From Betaproteobacteria bacterium HGW-Betaproteobacteria-9 (GTDB taxonomy: Bacteria; Pseudomonadota; Gammaproteobacteria; Burkholderiales; Burkholderiaceae_C), in the NCBI GenBank assembly GCA_002842215.1, contig PHCC01000010.1:1-64000 (forward strand): a stretch of 64,000 bases of DNA. The letters run 5' to 3'. Every line of letters starts with the position of its first letter. The first letter of the stretch is position 1. Positions 1-8,509 of this stretch are shown here, piece by piece. Under the pieces are notes generated by a model that saw only the letters and a list, made by a program, of their open reading frames with translations, ran no database searches and was not told where the DNA came from. Made by a program: the position numbers and the translations under genes.

Positions 1-72
1 CGCTTCACGCAGCTCGGGCGCCCGACAACGGTGCCCGTGGCATAGCTGCGTCTGGGGTGGGGGTCATCTCGT

Positions 73-213
73 CTACCTTTCGACTTGTGCAACAAAGCCG
101 GCCTGTTCGACCAGCCAAGCCTTGAAGGCTGAGCAATAGACGTGCTTGCCGTTGCGAAGGGTGCGCTCAACCTTCGGGCCGCTCCACTCAGGGGTATGTC
201 CATTGTCTTGCAT
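73..213 (-). CDS. small hypothetical protein, possible transposase N-terminal remnant
   Basis: A 46-residue frame whose C-terminal half (motif FKAWLVEQA) resembles the N-terminal helix of IS66/IS3-type transposase OrfA proteins, but it stops a few residues later and lacks the rest of such a protein. Just left of its stop lies GGCTTTGTTGCACAAG (read on the minus strand), which resembles the end of an insertion sequence. An AGGAG lies about 20 bases upstream of the ATG, too far to be a good ribosome site. It is probably debris, not a working gene. I recognise nothing else between 1 and 450. Confidence 0.25.
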   Translation of the reverse strand: MQDNGHTPEWSGPKVERTLRNGKHVYCSAFKAWLVEQAGFVAQVER

Positions 214-452
214 ATAGACGCATGCTGACTTGCTCCTGCCAACCTCACAACAAGGGCCTTGAGGCCACGCATACTGATCAGGCGCACTCCGGGTGCGCGA
301 TCTCTGTGCATTTCCGATGCGGATGCACCGGCTTGGACCCGCCATGCACCAGCAGCGCTGTGTTGGTGACTTTTCTCGACGCTTTGAACCCGGATATCAC
401 GCCAATAGGCCGAAATCAGGCCTGTAGAGGGTTGGCACGACGCTTGCTCATC

Positions 453-474
453 ATGACACGTCATAACGAGTTAT
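453..474 (+). promoter_or_regulatory. two abutting palindromes upstream of the GntR gene
   Basis: ATGACACGTCAT (arms ATGAC/GTCAT) is followed directly by ATAACGAGTTAT (arms ATAAC/GTTAT), sharing two bases. Both lie within about 20-40 bases of the GntR start. GntR/HutC proteins bind short inverted repeats, so these are candidate autoregulatory operators. That assignment is inference. Confidence 0.45.
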
Positions 475-492
475 CAGGAAGTGAGCAAAAAC

Positions 493-1287
493 ATGGCCTC
501 CAACGGTTTACGCGCTGTCGTCACGAACCTGCCATTGCCCCGCCCAGCGGACGAAATTCAGCCGTCGTCACCCACGCCGCTGTACGAGCAGATTAAGGAA
601 ATCTTGCGCGCTCGTGTGCTGGATGGCACCTACAAGCCCCACGAGCAGATGCCTTCCGAGAGCGAAATGATGACGGCCTTCAGCGTCAGCCGAATCACGG
701 TGCGCCAGGCCTTGAACGATCTGCAGAACGAAGGCCTGGTGTTCCGCATCCACGGCAAGGGCACCTTCGTGGCCAAGCCCAAGGCGTTTCAGGACCTGGG
801 CAAGCTCCAGGGGTTTGGAGAGGCCATGCGGCAGATGGGCTACGAGACGTTTGCGCGCGTGGTGTCCATGCGCACGGTGGTGCCCTCGGCCCAGGTGCAG
901 GAACGCCTGCAACTGACCAAACGGTCCAAGGTCACCGAGCTGCAGCGCCTGCGCTTCCTCAACCGCGAGCCGATTTCGCTGGACATCACCTACCTGCCGG
1001 TGGCCATCGGCGCGCGACTGGCCAAGGAAGACCTCGCGAGCCGTGACATCTTTGTCATTCTGGAAAACGACTACGGCATGTCGCTGGGCCATGCCGATCT
1101 CCAGATCGGCTCCACGCTGGCCGACGAGCGCCTGGCGGGGCAGTTGCAGGTGGAAGAGGGCTCGCCGGTGCTGGTGATCGAGCGCACCACCCACACCAGC
1201 GACGGCACTCCCATCGACTACGAGCACCTCTATTACCGCGGTGACGCCTTTCAGTACAAGGTGCGCATCGATCGTGTCCCGCTCTGA
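493..1287 (+). CDS. GntR/HutC-family transcriptional regulator
   Basis: A 264-residue two-domain repressor. The N-terminal winged helix (roughly residues 25-95) has the family pattern PLYEQIKEIL, SESEMMTAFSVSRITVRQAL and FRIHGKGTFV. The C-terminal half is a UTRA ligand-binding domain with the usual DITYLP and Y-HLYYRGD signatures. ATG 493 is preferred over GTG 481 because the AGGA at 476-479 abuts the GTG. It precedes the flavoprotein gene by 39 bases on the same strand, and two palindromes sit just upstream, so it probably controls itself and the cluster that follows. UTRA proteins usually sense a small metabolite of the pathway they regulate. The ligand is unknown. Confidence 0.85.
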   Translation: MASNGLRAVVTNLPLPRPADEIQPSSPTPLYEQIKEILRARVLDGTYKPHEQMPSESEMMTAFSVSRITVRQALNDLQNEGLVFRIHGKGTFVAKPKAFQDLGKLQGFGEAMRQMGYETFARVVSMRTVVPSAQVQERLQLTKRSKVTELQRLRFLNREPISLDITYLPVAIGARLAKEDLASRDIFVILENDYGMSLGHADLQIGSTLADERLAGQLQVEEGSPVLVIERTTHTSDGTPIDYEHLYYRGDAFQYKVRIDRVPL

Positions 1288-1326
1288 CACCTCAACCCCT
1301 CCCCGTGAAGAACCCGAAAGGTCTGT

Positions 1327-3063
1327 ATGAAAACCATTGAACTTGAGTACGACATTGTGGTGATCGGTGGCGGCACCGGCGGCCCCATGGCCGCGGTGAA
1401 AGCCAAAGAAAAGAACCCCAAACTGCGTGTCCTGCTGCTGGACAAGGCCAACATCAAACGCAGCGGCGCCATCTCCATGGGCATGGATGGCCTGAACAAC
1501 GCAGTGATCCCCGGCCACGCCACGCCCGAGCAGTACACCAAGGAAATCACGGTGGCCAACGACGGCATCGTGGACCAGAAGGGTGTGTACGCCTACGCAT
1601 CCAATAGCTTTGCCATGATCGAAGAGCTGGACAAATGGGGCATCAAGTTCGAGAAGGACGAGACCGGCGACTACGCCGTGCGCAAGGTGCACCACATCGG
1701 CAGCTACGTGTTGCCCATGCCCGAAGGTCACCACATGAAGCGCGTGCTCTACCGCCAGCTGAAGAAGGCGCGTGTGGAAATCACCAACCGCGTGGTGGCC
1801 ACCCGGCTGCTCACTGGCGCAGCTGGCGAGATCACGGGGGTGATGGGGTTCGACTGCCGCACCGCCGACTTCTACGTCATCAAAGCCAAGGCCGTGGTGA
1901 TCTGCACCGGCGCCGCCGGCCGTCTGGGGCTGCCGGCTTCCGGCTACATGTTCGGCACCTACGAGAACCCGACCAACACCGGCGAAGGCCATGTGATGGC
2001 CTACCACGCGGGCGCCGAACTGACCAACCTCGAGTGCTTCCAGATCAACCCGCTGATCAAGGACTACAACGGCCCGGCCTGCGCCTACGTGACCGGCCCG
2101 TTCGGCGGCTACACCTCCAACAACGCGGGCGAGCGCTTCATCGAGTGCGACTACTGGAGCGGCCAGATGATGATGGAGTTCTTCAACGAACTCGAAGGCG
2201 GCAAGGGCCCGGTGTTCCTGAAGCTCGACCACCTGGCCGAAGAAACCATCTCGGAGATCGAGCACATCCTGCACACCAATGAGCGCCCCAGCCGTGGCCG
2301 CTTCCACGAAGGGCGCGGCACGGACTACCGCAAGGCCATGATCGAGATGCACATCTCCGAGATCGGCTTCTGCAGCGGGCACAGCGCCTCCGGCATCTGG
2401 ACCAATGAGCGTGGCGAGTGCTCCATCCCCGGTCTCTACGCGGCGGGCGACTGCGCCAGCATTCCGCACAACTACATGCTGGGTGCTTTTGTCTACGGCA
2501 AGTTCTGCGGTGAGAACGCCGCCGACTATGTGGCCGGTGCCAGCGATCCGCGCATCGATCAGGACCGCGTGCAGATCGAGCGCGAGCGCGTCTTGGCACC
2601 GCTTTCGCGCAGCGAAGGGCCCACGCCCTTCCAGGTCGAATACAAGACCCGCCGTGTGGTCAACGACTACCTGCAGCCACCCAAGGTCACCCGCAAGATG
2701 GAGATTGGTCTGCATCGCTTCGACGAGATCCGCGAAGACCTGGACCACATGGTGGCCGAGGACCCGCACGAGCTCATGCGCGCCATGGAAGCCCACACCA
2801 TCCGCGACTGCGCCGAACTGGCCGCGCGCTCATCGCTGTTCCGCACCGAAAGCCGCTGGGGCCTGTACCACTTGTGCGTGGACCACCCGGAAAGAGACGA
2901 CGAGAACTGGTTCTGCCACACCAACGTCACCAGCGACGGCAACGGCAAAGCCAAGTTCCGCAAGCGCGAGGTGGAGCCCTACGTGGTCGAGCTCAACGAC
3001 CAGGAGAAGGTGGCCTACCAGCGCCTTCGCGTGGCCAGCCCGGCCACCGCCAAAGCTGCCTGA
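1327..3063 (+). CDS. FAD-dependent oxidoreductase, AprA / fumarate reductase flavoprotein-like
   Basis: A 578-residue flavoprotein of the FAD_binding_2 superfamily. It begins with a dinucleotide-binding fold (VIGGGTGGPMAA, residues 12-23) and has a second FAD contact, GLYAAGDCASIPHNYMLGAFVYG, near residues 373-396. The overall plan matches the adenylylsulfate (APS) reductase alpha subunit and fumarate reductase families, with an AprA-like C-terminal region. The next gene encodes a small AprB-like iron-sulfur protein, so the two probably form a flavoprotein/ferredoxin pair in the cytoplasm. No sulfate adenylyltransferase (sat) or QmoABC is nearby, so true APS reductase is unlikely. It probably accepts electrons from the neighbouring ferredoxins to reduce an imported substrate, or works in reverse. 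The substrate is unknown. Confidence 0.8.
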   Translation: MKTIELEYDIVVIGGGTGGPMAAVKAKEKNPKLRVLLLDKANIKRSGAISMGMDGLNNAVIPGHATPEQYTKEITVANDGIVDQKGVYAYASNSFAMIEELDKWGIKFEKDETGDYAVRKVHHIGSYVLPMPEGHHMKRVLYRQLKKARVEITNRVVATRLLTGAAGEITGVMGFDCRTADFYVIKAKAVVICTGAAGRLGLPASGYMFGTYENPTNTGEGHVMAYHAGAELTNLECFQINPLIKDYNGPACAYVTGPFGGYTSNNAGERFIECDYWSGQMMMEFFNELEGGKGPVFLKLDHLAEETISEIEHILHTNERPSRGRFHEGRGTDYRKAMIEMHISEIGFCSGHSASGIWTNERGECSIPGLYAAGDCASIPHNYMLGAFVYGKFCGENAADYVAGASDPRIDQDRVQIERERVLAPLSRSEGPTPFQVEYKTRRVVNDYLQPPKVTRKMEIGLHRFDEIREDLDHMVAEDPHELMRAMEAHTIRDCAELAARSSLFRTESRWGLYHLCVDHPERDDENWFCHTNVTSDGNGKAKFRKREVEPYVVELNDQEKVAYQRLRVASPATAKAA

Positions 3064-3092
3064 ACCGCATCACCCAACGAAAGGCCATCCCC

Positions 3093-3326
3093 ATGACCAT
3101 CACCACCACCCGAACCCAGGCACCGGTCGTCGTCGACGACGACAAGTGCATTGCCGACAAGGGCTGCACCGTCTGTGTCGACGTCTGCCCGCTCGACGTG
3201 CTCGCCATCGACCTGGTGAAGAACAAGGCGTTCATGAAGTTCGACGAATGCTGGTACTGCATGCCCTGCGAGAAGGACTGCCCCACCGGCGCCGTGCACG
3301 TCAACATTCCCTACCTGGTGAGGTGA
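3093..3326 (+). CDS. AprB-like two-cluster ferredoxin
   Basis: A 77-residue protein with eight cysteines in two groups: C-x5-C-x2-C-x3-CP in the first half and C-x2-C-x2-C-x3-CP in the second. This fits two [4Fe-4S] clusters. The segment DECWYCMPCEKDCP closely follows the second cluster motif of APS reductase beta subunits. It lacks the long C-terminal tail of classical AprB. It lies 30 bases after the flavoprotein gene and is almost certainly its electron-transfer partner. Confidence 0.8.
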   Translation: MTITTTRTQAPVVVDDDKCIADKGCTVCVDVCPLDVLAIDLVKNKAFMKFDECWYCMPCEKDCPTGAVHVNIPYLVR

Positions 3327-3330
3327 GAGC

Positions 3331-4308
3331 ATGAGCCAGATCCTTCACCAAAGCATTCACCAGCGTCTGCAAGACAGCGACCCGGGCGTTCGGCGTGTCG
3401 CTGTCATCGATCTGCCCTACACCGACGAGGAAGACGACGTGGCGCCCCTGCTCACGGCGGCGCTCGGCGACAGCAGCGCGCTGGTGCGGCTGGAAGCCGC
3501 CAAAGCGCTCGAAGGCCATGAGGACATGGACGTGCTGATGGCCCTGGTGCCGCTGCTCAAAGACAGCGACCCAGATGTGCGCGCGGCGGTGGCCTACACC
3601 CTGGCCGAGCTGAAGGAGCCCGCTTCGGCCGGCCCCATCCTGCCGTACCTGGTGGATGCCGACCCCGGCGTCAAGGCGGCTGCCCTGCATGCTGTGAAGA
3701 CCCTGCGGGTGGACGAGGCCTTCGAGCCCGCCCTGCAAGCATTGAGCGATGCCGACCCTGCGGTGCGGCGCGAAGCGGTGGGCGTGCTGGGTTACCTCAA
3801 GCGACCCCAGGCCATTGCGGACCTCACCCAGATCGCTGCCCACGACCCGGAGCCCGAGGTGCGGCGGGTGGCGGTGGGGGCGCTGGGCTATGCCGGCGAA
3901 TCCACCGCCGTGAGCGTACACCCCGCGCTCAGCCGCGCCCTGGTCGACAGCGCCTGGCAGGTGCGCGAGGAAGCCGCCACCACCTTTGCCAAGACCCGGT
4001 CTGCGCTGGGTGTGCCCGACCTCATCCGCGCCATGGACGATGCCTACTGGCAGGTGCGCGTGAAGGCCGCGCGCAGCCTGGGCAAGCTCAAGGCCACCGC
4101 CGCGGTTCAGGTGCTGAGTGAAGCCACCACCCACGACGTGAGCAACCTGCGCAAGGAAGCGGTGATCGCACTGGGCGAGATCGGTGACACCCGCGCCATT
4201 GCGCCGCTGGAACGCGCCTTGAAAGACAGCGACCCCGATGTGCGCAAGCTGGCCAAGCTCGCGCTCACATCGATCCAGATGCACGGCAACCCGGGAGCTG
4301 CGTCATGA
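3331..4308 (+). CDS. HEAT-repeat protein
   Basis: A 325-residue protein built almost wholly of HEAT/PBS-lyase-type helical repeats of about 30 residues. The recurring pattern [14 protein letters not shown] is visible at least eight times (for example [14 protein letters not shown] near the start and [14 protein letters not shown] at the end). There is no signal peptide or membrane segment. It sits between two ferredoxin genes, and its stop overlaps the next start (ATGA). HEAT proteins are scaffolds, and similar repeats occur in cofactor-protein lyases and in partners of iron-sulfur oxidoreductases. Here it probably holds or matures the flavoprotein/ferredoxin complex. That role is inferred from position only. 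Confidence 0.8.
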   Translation: MSQILHQSIHQRLQDSDPGVRRVAVIDLPYTDEEDDVAPLLTAALGDSSALVRLEAAKALEGHEDMDVLMALVPLLKDSDPDVRAAVAYTLAELKEPASAGPILPYLVDADPGVKAAALHAVKTLRVDEAFEPALQALSDADPAVRREAVGVLGYLKRPQAIADLTQIAAHDPEPEVRRVAVGALGYAGESTAVSVHPALSRALVDSAWQVREEAATTFAKTRSALGVPDLIRAMDDAYWQVRVKAARSLGKLKATAAVQVLSEATTHDVSNLRKEAVIALGEIGDTRAIAPLERALKDSDPDVRKLAKLALTSIQMHGNPGAAS

Positions 4309-4634
4309 CCCACGTCGTCACCGAAGCCTGCATAGGCTGCAAATACACGGACTGCGTCGCGGTGTGTCCGGTGGACTGCTTTCACGAGGGGCCGAACTTC
4401 CTCGTGATCGACCCCGACGTGTGCATCGATTGCGGGGTCTGCATTCCCGAGTGCCCAGTGGAGGCGATTCTGGAAGAGAAAGATTTGAGCCCCGACCAGT
4501 TGGAGTACGTCGCGCTGAACGCCGCGCTCGCACCCAAGTGGCCTGTGATCACCTCCACACAAGAGCCCCTGCCCGACGCGGCGCAATGGGCCGAGCGCAA
4601 AGACAAGCGCAGTTTGCTGAGCGAAACCGCCTGA
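4305..4634 (+). CDS. fdxA: FdxA-type seven-iron ferredoxin
   Basis: A 109-residue ferredoxin with the FdxA signature: [21 protein letters not shown], then [16 protein letters not shown]. The first group gives ligands for a [3Fe-4S] cluster and the second for a [4Fe-4S] cluster, as in the Azotobacter FdI family, and the acidic C-terminal extension is also typical. Its start overlaps the HEAT stop. With the ferredoxin-NADP reductase further along the cluster, it could carry electrons between NADPH and the AprAB-like pair. Direction is not shown by sequence. Confidence 0.88.
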   Translation: MTHVVTEACIGCKYTDCVAVCPVDCFHEGPNFLVIDPDVCIDCGVCIPECPVEAILEEKDLSPDQLEYVALNAALAPKWPVITSTQEPLPDAAQWAERKDKRSLLSETA

Positions 4635-4699
4635 GCTCCCGCTCAAGGCCACCCCCCAATCTCCCTTGTTTGAATCAATCAACCCACCTGGAGGTTCTC

Positions 4700-6181
4700 A
4701 TGACTGCTATCACCCGTTCCCCACGTCCCCCTTGGTTCAGCCGCCTCTTGCGTCCCGCGATGGGGATGCTGCTGGCTCTGGCCTTGTTGCCCTCGGTGGC
4801 CCAGGCACAGGCCAAGAAGGAAGTGACGATTGGCATCGGCACGCAGAACACGACCACCAACACCGTCACCGGTGGCATCGTGCTCAAGGAACTCAAGCTG
4901 CTGGAAAAGCACCTGCCCAAAACTGGCAAGTACGCCAACATCACCTGGAAGCTTGACTGGCAGAACTTCACCTCCGGCCCGCCGGTCACCAACGGCATGG
5001 TGGCCAACAAGCTGCAGATCGGGATGATGGGCGACTACCCGCTGCTGGTGAACGGCGCCACCGGGCAACAGAACCGTGGCAATGAAACCCAACTGGTCGC
5101 CATCATTGCGTACAACGCCTTCGGTTCGGGCAATGGCGTGGTGGTGCACAAAGACAGCCCCTACTACGAACTGGCCGACCTCAAGGGCAAGACGGTGTCT
5201 GTGCCGTTTGGCTCAGCGGCGCACGGGATGATGCTGCAGGCCATGCAGGAGCGCGGCTGGCCCAACGACTACTGGAACCTGGTGAGCCAGAGCCCCGAGG
5301 TGGGCACCACCAACCTGCAGGAGAAGAAGATCGACGCGCACGGCGACTTCGTGCCCTTCGCTGACCTGCTGCCCCACCGCGGTTTCGCCCGCAAGATCTT
5401 TGACGGCGCGCAGACGAAGGTGCCCACCTTCCACGGTGTGGTGGTTCGCAAGGATTTCGCCGACGCCTACCCCGAAGCGGTGGTGGCCTACATCAAGGCC
5501 TTGATGGAGGCCAACGACTGGGTGCGAAAGAACCCGAGCATGGCAATGCAGAAGGTGGAAGAGTGGACCAAGATCGAGAAGGAAGTGGGCTACATGTTCC
5601 TCGGCCCGAACGGCATCCACACCCTGGACCCGTCCATCAAGCCGCGCTGGCTTGAGACCATCAAGCTCGCGCACGGCGTGCTGTCCAAGCTGGGCCGCGT
5701 GAAGGAGTTCGACATCAACGCCTGGGTCAACGAGACCTATGTGCGCCAGGCCTTCAAAGAGCGCGGTCAAGACTACGACGCGCAAAAGCAGACGCTGGCC
5801 AACTACGACATCACGGGCCGCGACCCCATCTGCAACCGCATGGTGAGCAACCCCAAGGACGCGGGTGAGATCTGGCTGGAAGGCTCGGTCCCGGTGCCTG
5901 TGAGCTCACCCGCCTGCCTGCTGGCGGGGGTGCGGCAGTACCAGGCCGAAGGCAAGAAGGTGTCGGTGGCCTACCTGTTCGACAAGACGCTGGGCATCAA
6001 GCTGTTTGCCGACAAGGCCTTCTACTCGGTCAACCTGAGCAAGCCCAAGGCCCCGGCGGTGGTGCCCTTTCTGCTGAAGAAAGACGCCGAAGCCTTCGCT
6101 GCCCAAAGCGGCGGCAAGCTGGCCACGTATGCCGAAGCGCTGGCGCTGCCCGCCAGCGACCTGGCCATGAGCGGGAAGTAA
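4700..6181 (+). CDS. ABC transporter substrate-binding protein with C-terminal NosL-like domain
   Basis: A 493-residue secreted protein. A signal peptide ends near VAQAQA, about residue 36. Residues 40-335 form a periplasmic binding domain of the nitrate/sulfonate/bicarbonate (NMT1/SsuA-like) class (VTIGIGTQNT, then GMMGDYPLLVNG, LADLKGKTVSVPFGS). From Cys378 to the end the sequence follows NosL, the copper-binding lipoprotein of nitrous-oxide reductase maturation: a CNRM motif aligned with the NosL Cys-Met site, GEIWLEG, then AYLFDK, ADKAFYSV, VPFLLKKDAEAFAAQSGGKL. A second methionine-rich NosL motif (GGMG-like) is missing. The start is fixed by GGAGG five bases upstream. Permease and ATPase genes follow. 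I do not know of this domain pairing as a described protein. Confidence 0.82.
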   Translation: MTAITRSPRPPWFSRLLRPAMGMLLALALLPSVAQAQAKKEVTIGIGTQNTTTNTVTGGIVLKELKLLEKHLPKTGKYANITWKLDWQNFTSGPPVTNGMVANKLQIGMMGDYPLLVNGATGQQNRGNETQLVAIIAYNAFGSGNGVVVHKDSPYYELADLKGKTVSVPFGSAAHGMMLQAMQERGWPNDYWNLVSQSPEVGTTNLQEKKIDAHGDFVPFADLLPHRGFARKIFDGAQTKVPTFHGVVVRKDFADAYPEAVVAYIKALMEANDWVRKNPSMAMQKVEEWTKIEKEVGYMFLGPNGIHTLDPSIKPRWLETIKLAHGVLSKLGRVKEFDINAWVNETYVRQAFKERGQDYDAQKQTLANYDITGRDPICNRMVSNPKDAGEIWLEGSVPVPVSSPACLLAGVRQYQAEGKKVSVAYLFDKTLGIKLFADKAFYSVNLSKPKAPAVVPFLLKKDAEAFAAQSGGKLATYAEALALPASDLAMSGK

Positions 6182-6184
6182 GCC

Positions 6185-7180
6185 ATGCGCGCCGCCTCCT
6201 TGCTTGACGTGAGCCGTGACCGCATGGCTTACCAACCCGACAACCCCAGCCCGCTCGTGCGCGCCGAAGAGACGCTGGATGCGCCGGCCGCCAACACCCC
6301 GGTGGCTGCGGTGACCAGTGTGAAAAACCAGGCCGCGCCTGAAGGCGGCGCGGGCGCCGAGACCCCAGGCATGGCCTTGCTGGTGGCCTTCATGCGGGAC
6401 CGCATGCGGGGCTGGATCATGGCCGCGATCTCCATCGGCAGCGTGTTGCTGGCCTGGCACCTGGCCACGCACTACCGACTCGACTTCTATGTGCGCTTCG
6501 GCAACATCCCCAGCCCGGCGGAGGTGTTCGAGAAGGTGGTCGAGGTCAACCAGTCGACCACTTTCGTCACCAACATCGGCATCAGCGTGCGCCGCATCCT
6601 CTACGGCTTTGCCATTGCCGGGGTGCTTGGCATTGGCCTGGGCCTGTTGATCGGCCGCTACCGCTGGTTCCGCCAGATCAGCATGCCTGCGCTGGAGGTG
6701 TTCCGTCCGATCCCCGCCATTGCCTGGGTGCCCATGTCCATCATGCTGTGGCCAAGCAACGAGGTCAGTATCGTGTTCATCACCTTCCTCGGCGCCTTCT
6801 TCCCCATCCTGCTCAATAGCATCCATGGGGTGGAAGCGATCGACCCGGTGCTGCTGCGAGCCGCCCGTTCGCTCGGAGCGCGTGAACCCACGCTGCTGTT
6901 CGAGGTGGTGTTGCCCGCAGCCTTGCCCCACATCTTCACCGGCCTGGCCGTAGGTATGGGGGTAGCCTGGGTGTCCTTGATTGCGGCGGAAATGATCTCG
7001 GGCCAGTTCGGCATCGGCTACTTCACCTGGGAGGCGTATTCGCTCATCTCCTACCCCGAAATCGCGCTGGGCATGATCACCATCGGTATCCTGGGGCTGC
7101 TGTGCAGCAGCGCGATCCGCCTGACCTCGCGCCTCGCCATGCCCTGGCAGGCATCGGCCTCACCGGGAGAGCGTTCATGA
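6185..7180 (+). CDS. ABC transporter permease, nitrate/sulfonate type
   Basis: A 331-residue inner-membrane protein with about six membrane segments and a BPD_transp_1 domain. The EAA loop reads ARSLGAREPTLLFEVVLPAALPHIF, the usual contact to the ATPase. An unusually long, Ala/Pro-rich cytoplasmic N-terminus of about 75 residues precedes the first membrane segment, so the start may be ATG 6224 instead of ATG 6185. The gene starts three bases after the binding-protein stop and overlaps the ATPase start. It is the channel of the importer served by the NosL-tailed binding protein. Confidence 0.88.
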   Translation: MRAASLLDVSRDRMAYQPDNPSPLVRAEETLDAPAANTPVAAVTSVKNQAAPEGGAGAETPGMALLVAFMRDRMRGWIMAAISIGSVLLAWHLATHYRLDFYVRFGNIPSPAEVFEKVVEVNQSTTFVTNIGISVRRILYGFAIAGVLGIGLGLLIGRYRWFRQISMPALEVFRPIPAIAWVPMSIMLWPSNEVSIVFITFLGAFFPILLNSIHGVEAIDPVLLRAARSLGAREPTLLFEVVLPAALPHIFTGLAVGMGVAWVSLIAAEMISGQFGIGYFTWEAYSLISYPEIALGMITIGILGLLCSSAIRLTSRLAMPWQASASPGERS

Positions 7181-8127
7181 GCGCCGCGCTGGGCCGTTCC
7201 CAAGCAAGCTCGCACCGCAGTTCGCAGAGCGAAGGTACCCCAATGAGCGCCGTGATGTCCCCTCCCGAAGTGGCGGTGCGTGGCCTGGTGGAAATGCAGG
7301 ACGTGTCTATCCAGTTCAAGGTCAAGGGTTCGGCGGTCCAGGCGGTCGACTCGGTCTCCATCCACGTGCAACCCGGTGAATTCGTCTCGCTCATCGGCCC
7401 TTCGGGGTGCGGCAAGTCGAGCCTGCTCAACGTGGCGGCGGGTTTCGTGCGGCCCAGTGCGGGCGAGGCCCGGCTGGATGGCGCGCGCATCGAGGCGCCC
7501 GGCGCCGACCGCGGCGTGGTGTTTCAGCAGTACTCGCTGTTTCCCTGGATGACGGTGCGCAAAAACGTCGAGTTCGGCATGAAGATCCAAGGCGTGTCGC
7601 GCACAGCGCGCGAAACCCGTGCGCGCACCTTGCTCGGGTTGGCAGGCCTGCTGCATTTCGAGAACCACTACCCCGACCAGCTCTCGGGCGGCATGAAGCA
7701 GCGTGTGGGCATCGTGCGGGCTCTCTCAACGAGCCCGCAGGTGCTGCTGATGGACGAGCCCTTCGGTGCGCTGGATTCGCAGACCCGGGTGGTGATGCAG
7801 GAAATCCTTACCAACATGTGGCAGCGCCTGCGCATCTCGGTGCTGTTCATCACCCACGACATCGACGAAGCGATCTTCCTGTCGGACCGCATCTACGTGA
7901 TGACGGCACGCCCCGGCCGCGTGAAGGCCGAGATCGTCGTGCCCTTACCCAGACCCCGAACGCCCGAGATGACGGCGACGCCCGAGTTCGCCGCTATGGT
8001 CCAGACCATCAAAGGGCTGATTCGCGAAGAGAGCCTGGCCGCCATGGGGGGCGACCTCATGGAAGGCGGCCTGGCCGGTCTCAGCGTGGAGATGGGGCCC
8101 CAGGGTGTGGAAGGGTCAATCCAGTGA
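7177..8127 (+). CDS. ABC transporter ATP-binding protein, nitrate/sulfonate type
   Basis: A 316-residue ATPase. It has Walker A GPSGCGKS, the Q-loop VFQQYSLFPW, ABC signature LSGGMKQR, Walker B VLLMDEPFGALD and the H-switch FITHDIDEA, the set seen in SsuB/TauB/NrtD proteins. The start at 7177 overlaps the permease stop (ATGA). ATG 7243 is an alternative that removes a low-complexity leader. It powers the importer encoded just upstream. Confidence 0.9.
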   Translation: MSAALGRSQASSHRSSQSEGTPMSAVMSPPEVAVRGLVEMQDVSIQFKVKGSAVQAVDSVSIHVQPGEFVSLIGPSGCGKSSLLNVAAGFVRPSAGEARLDGARIEAPGADRGVVFQQYSLFPWMTVRKNVEFGMKIQGVSRTARETRARTLLGLAGLLHFENHYPDQLSGGMKQRVGIVRALSTSPQVLLMDEPFGALDSQTRVVMQEILTNMWQRLRISVLFITHDIDEAIFLSDRIYVMTARPGRVKAEIVVPLPRPRTPEMTATPEFAAMVQTIKGLIREESLAAMGGDLMEGGLAGLSVEMGPQGVEGSIQ

Positions 8128-8188
8128 GCGCCGCCCGGCCGTTCCGAAGGCGCTCAGCTCCGCAGTGCGCAGCACGGAGGGCAGTTCC

Positions 8189-8509
8189 ATGAGCGCCGAC
8201 AGCGTGCACCCGGTGGACATCGTTCACCACCAGGCGTCGGGCCGGCTCGACATTGGCTGGAGCGACGGTTTGCAGGCCTCCTTGAGCGCGCACGACCTGC
8301 GCTGTGCCTGCCGCTGTGCCGCCTGCCTGAAGCTGCGGCGCGATGGCCTTGGCCCCACGTCACCACACACCACGCGCATGACCGAGCTGAACCCGGTCGG
8401 TGAGTTCGGCCTGCAGCTCTGCTTTGACGATGGCCACGACCGCGGCATCTACCCGTGGCCCTACCTGCGCGAACTCTCATCCACCCTTGCATTGGAAGCC
8501 CGACCATGA
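8189..8509 (+). CDS. DUF971 protein
   Basis: A 106-residue protein consisting of one DUF971 domain, the gamma-butyrobetaine-hydroxylase-like N-terminal domain. Diagnostic pieces are LDIGWSDG, LRCACRCAACL and VGEFGLQLCFDDGHDRGIYPWPYLREL. In other proteins this domain is fused to BBOX-type dioxygenases, where it binds zinc, or to the iron-sulfur carrier HCF101. A stand-alone copy here, overlapping the reductase start (ATGA), suggests a role in iron-sulfur assembly or electron transfer for this cluster. That is inference. Confidence 0.82.
   Translation: MSADSVHPVDIVHHQASGRLDIGWSDGLQASLSAHDLRCACRCAACLKLRRDGLGPTSPHTTRMTELNPVGEFGLQLCFDDGHDRGIYPWPYLRELSSTLALEARP

Noticed and set aside
568-2796. A 742-codon open frame on the minus strand opposite the GntR and flavoprotein genes
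   Set aside because: It is the antisense shadow of high-GC coding DNA: rich in His, Ala, Val and Gly, without any domain, and opposite two well-supported genes.
1327-3326. True dissimilatory APS reductase (aprBA)
   Set aside because: The ferredoxin lacks the AprB tail and no sat, qmo or dsr genes are near. The gene order and HEAT/ABC context point to another reaction.
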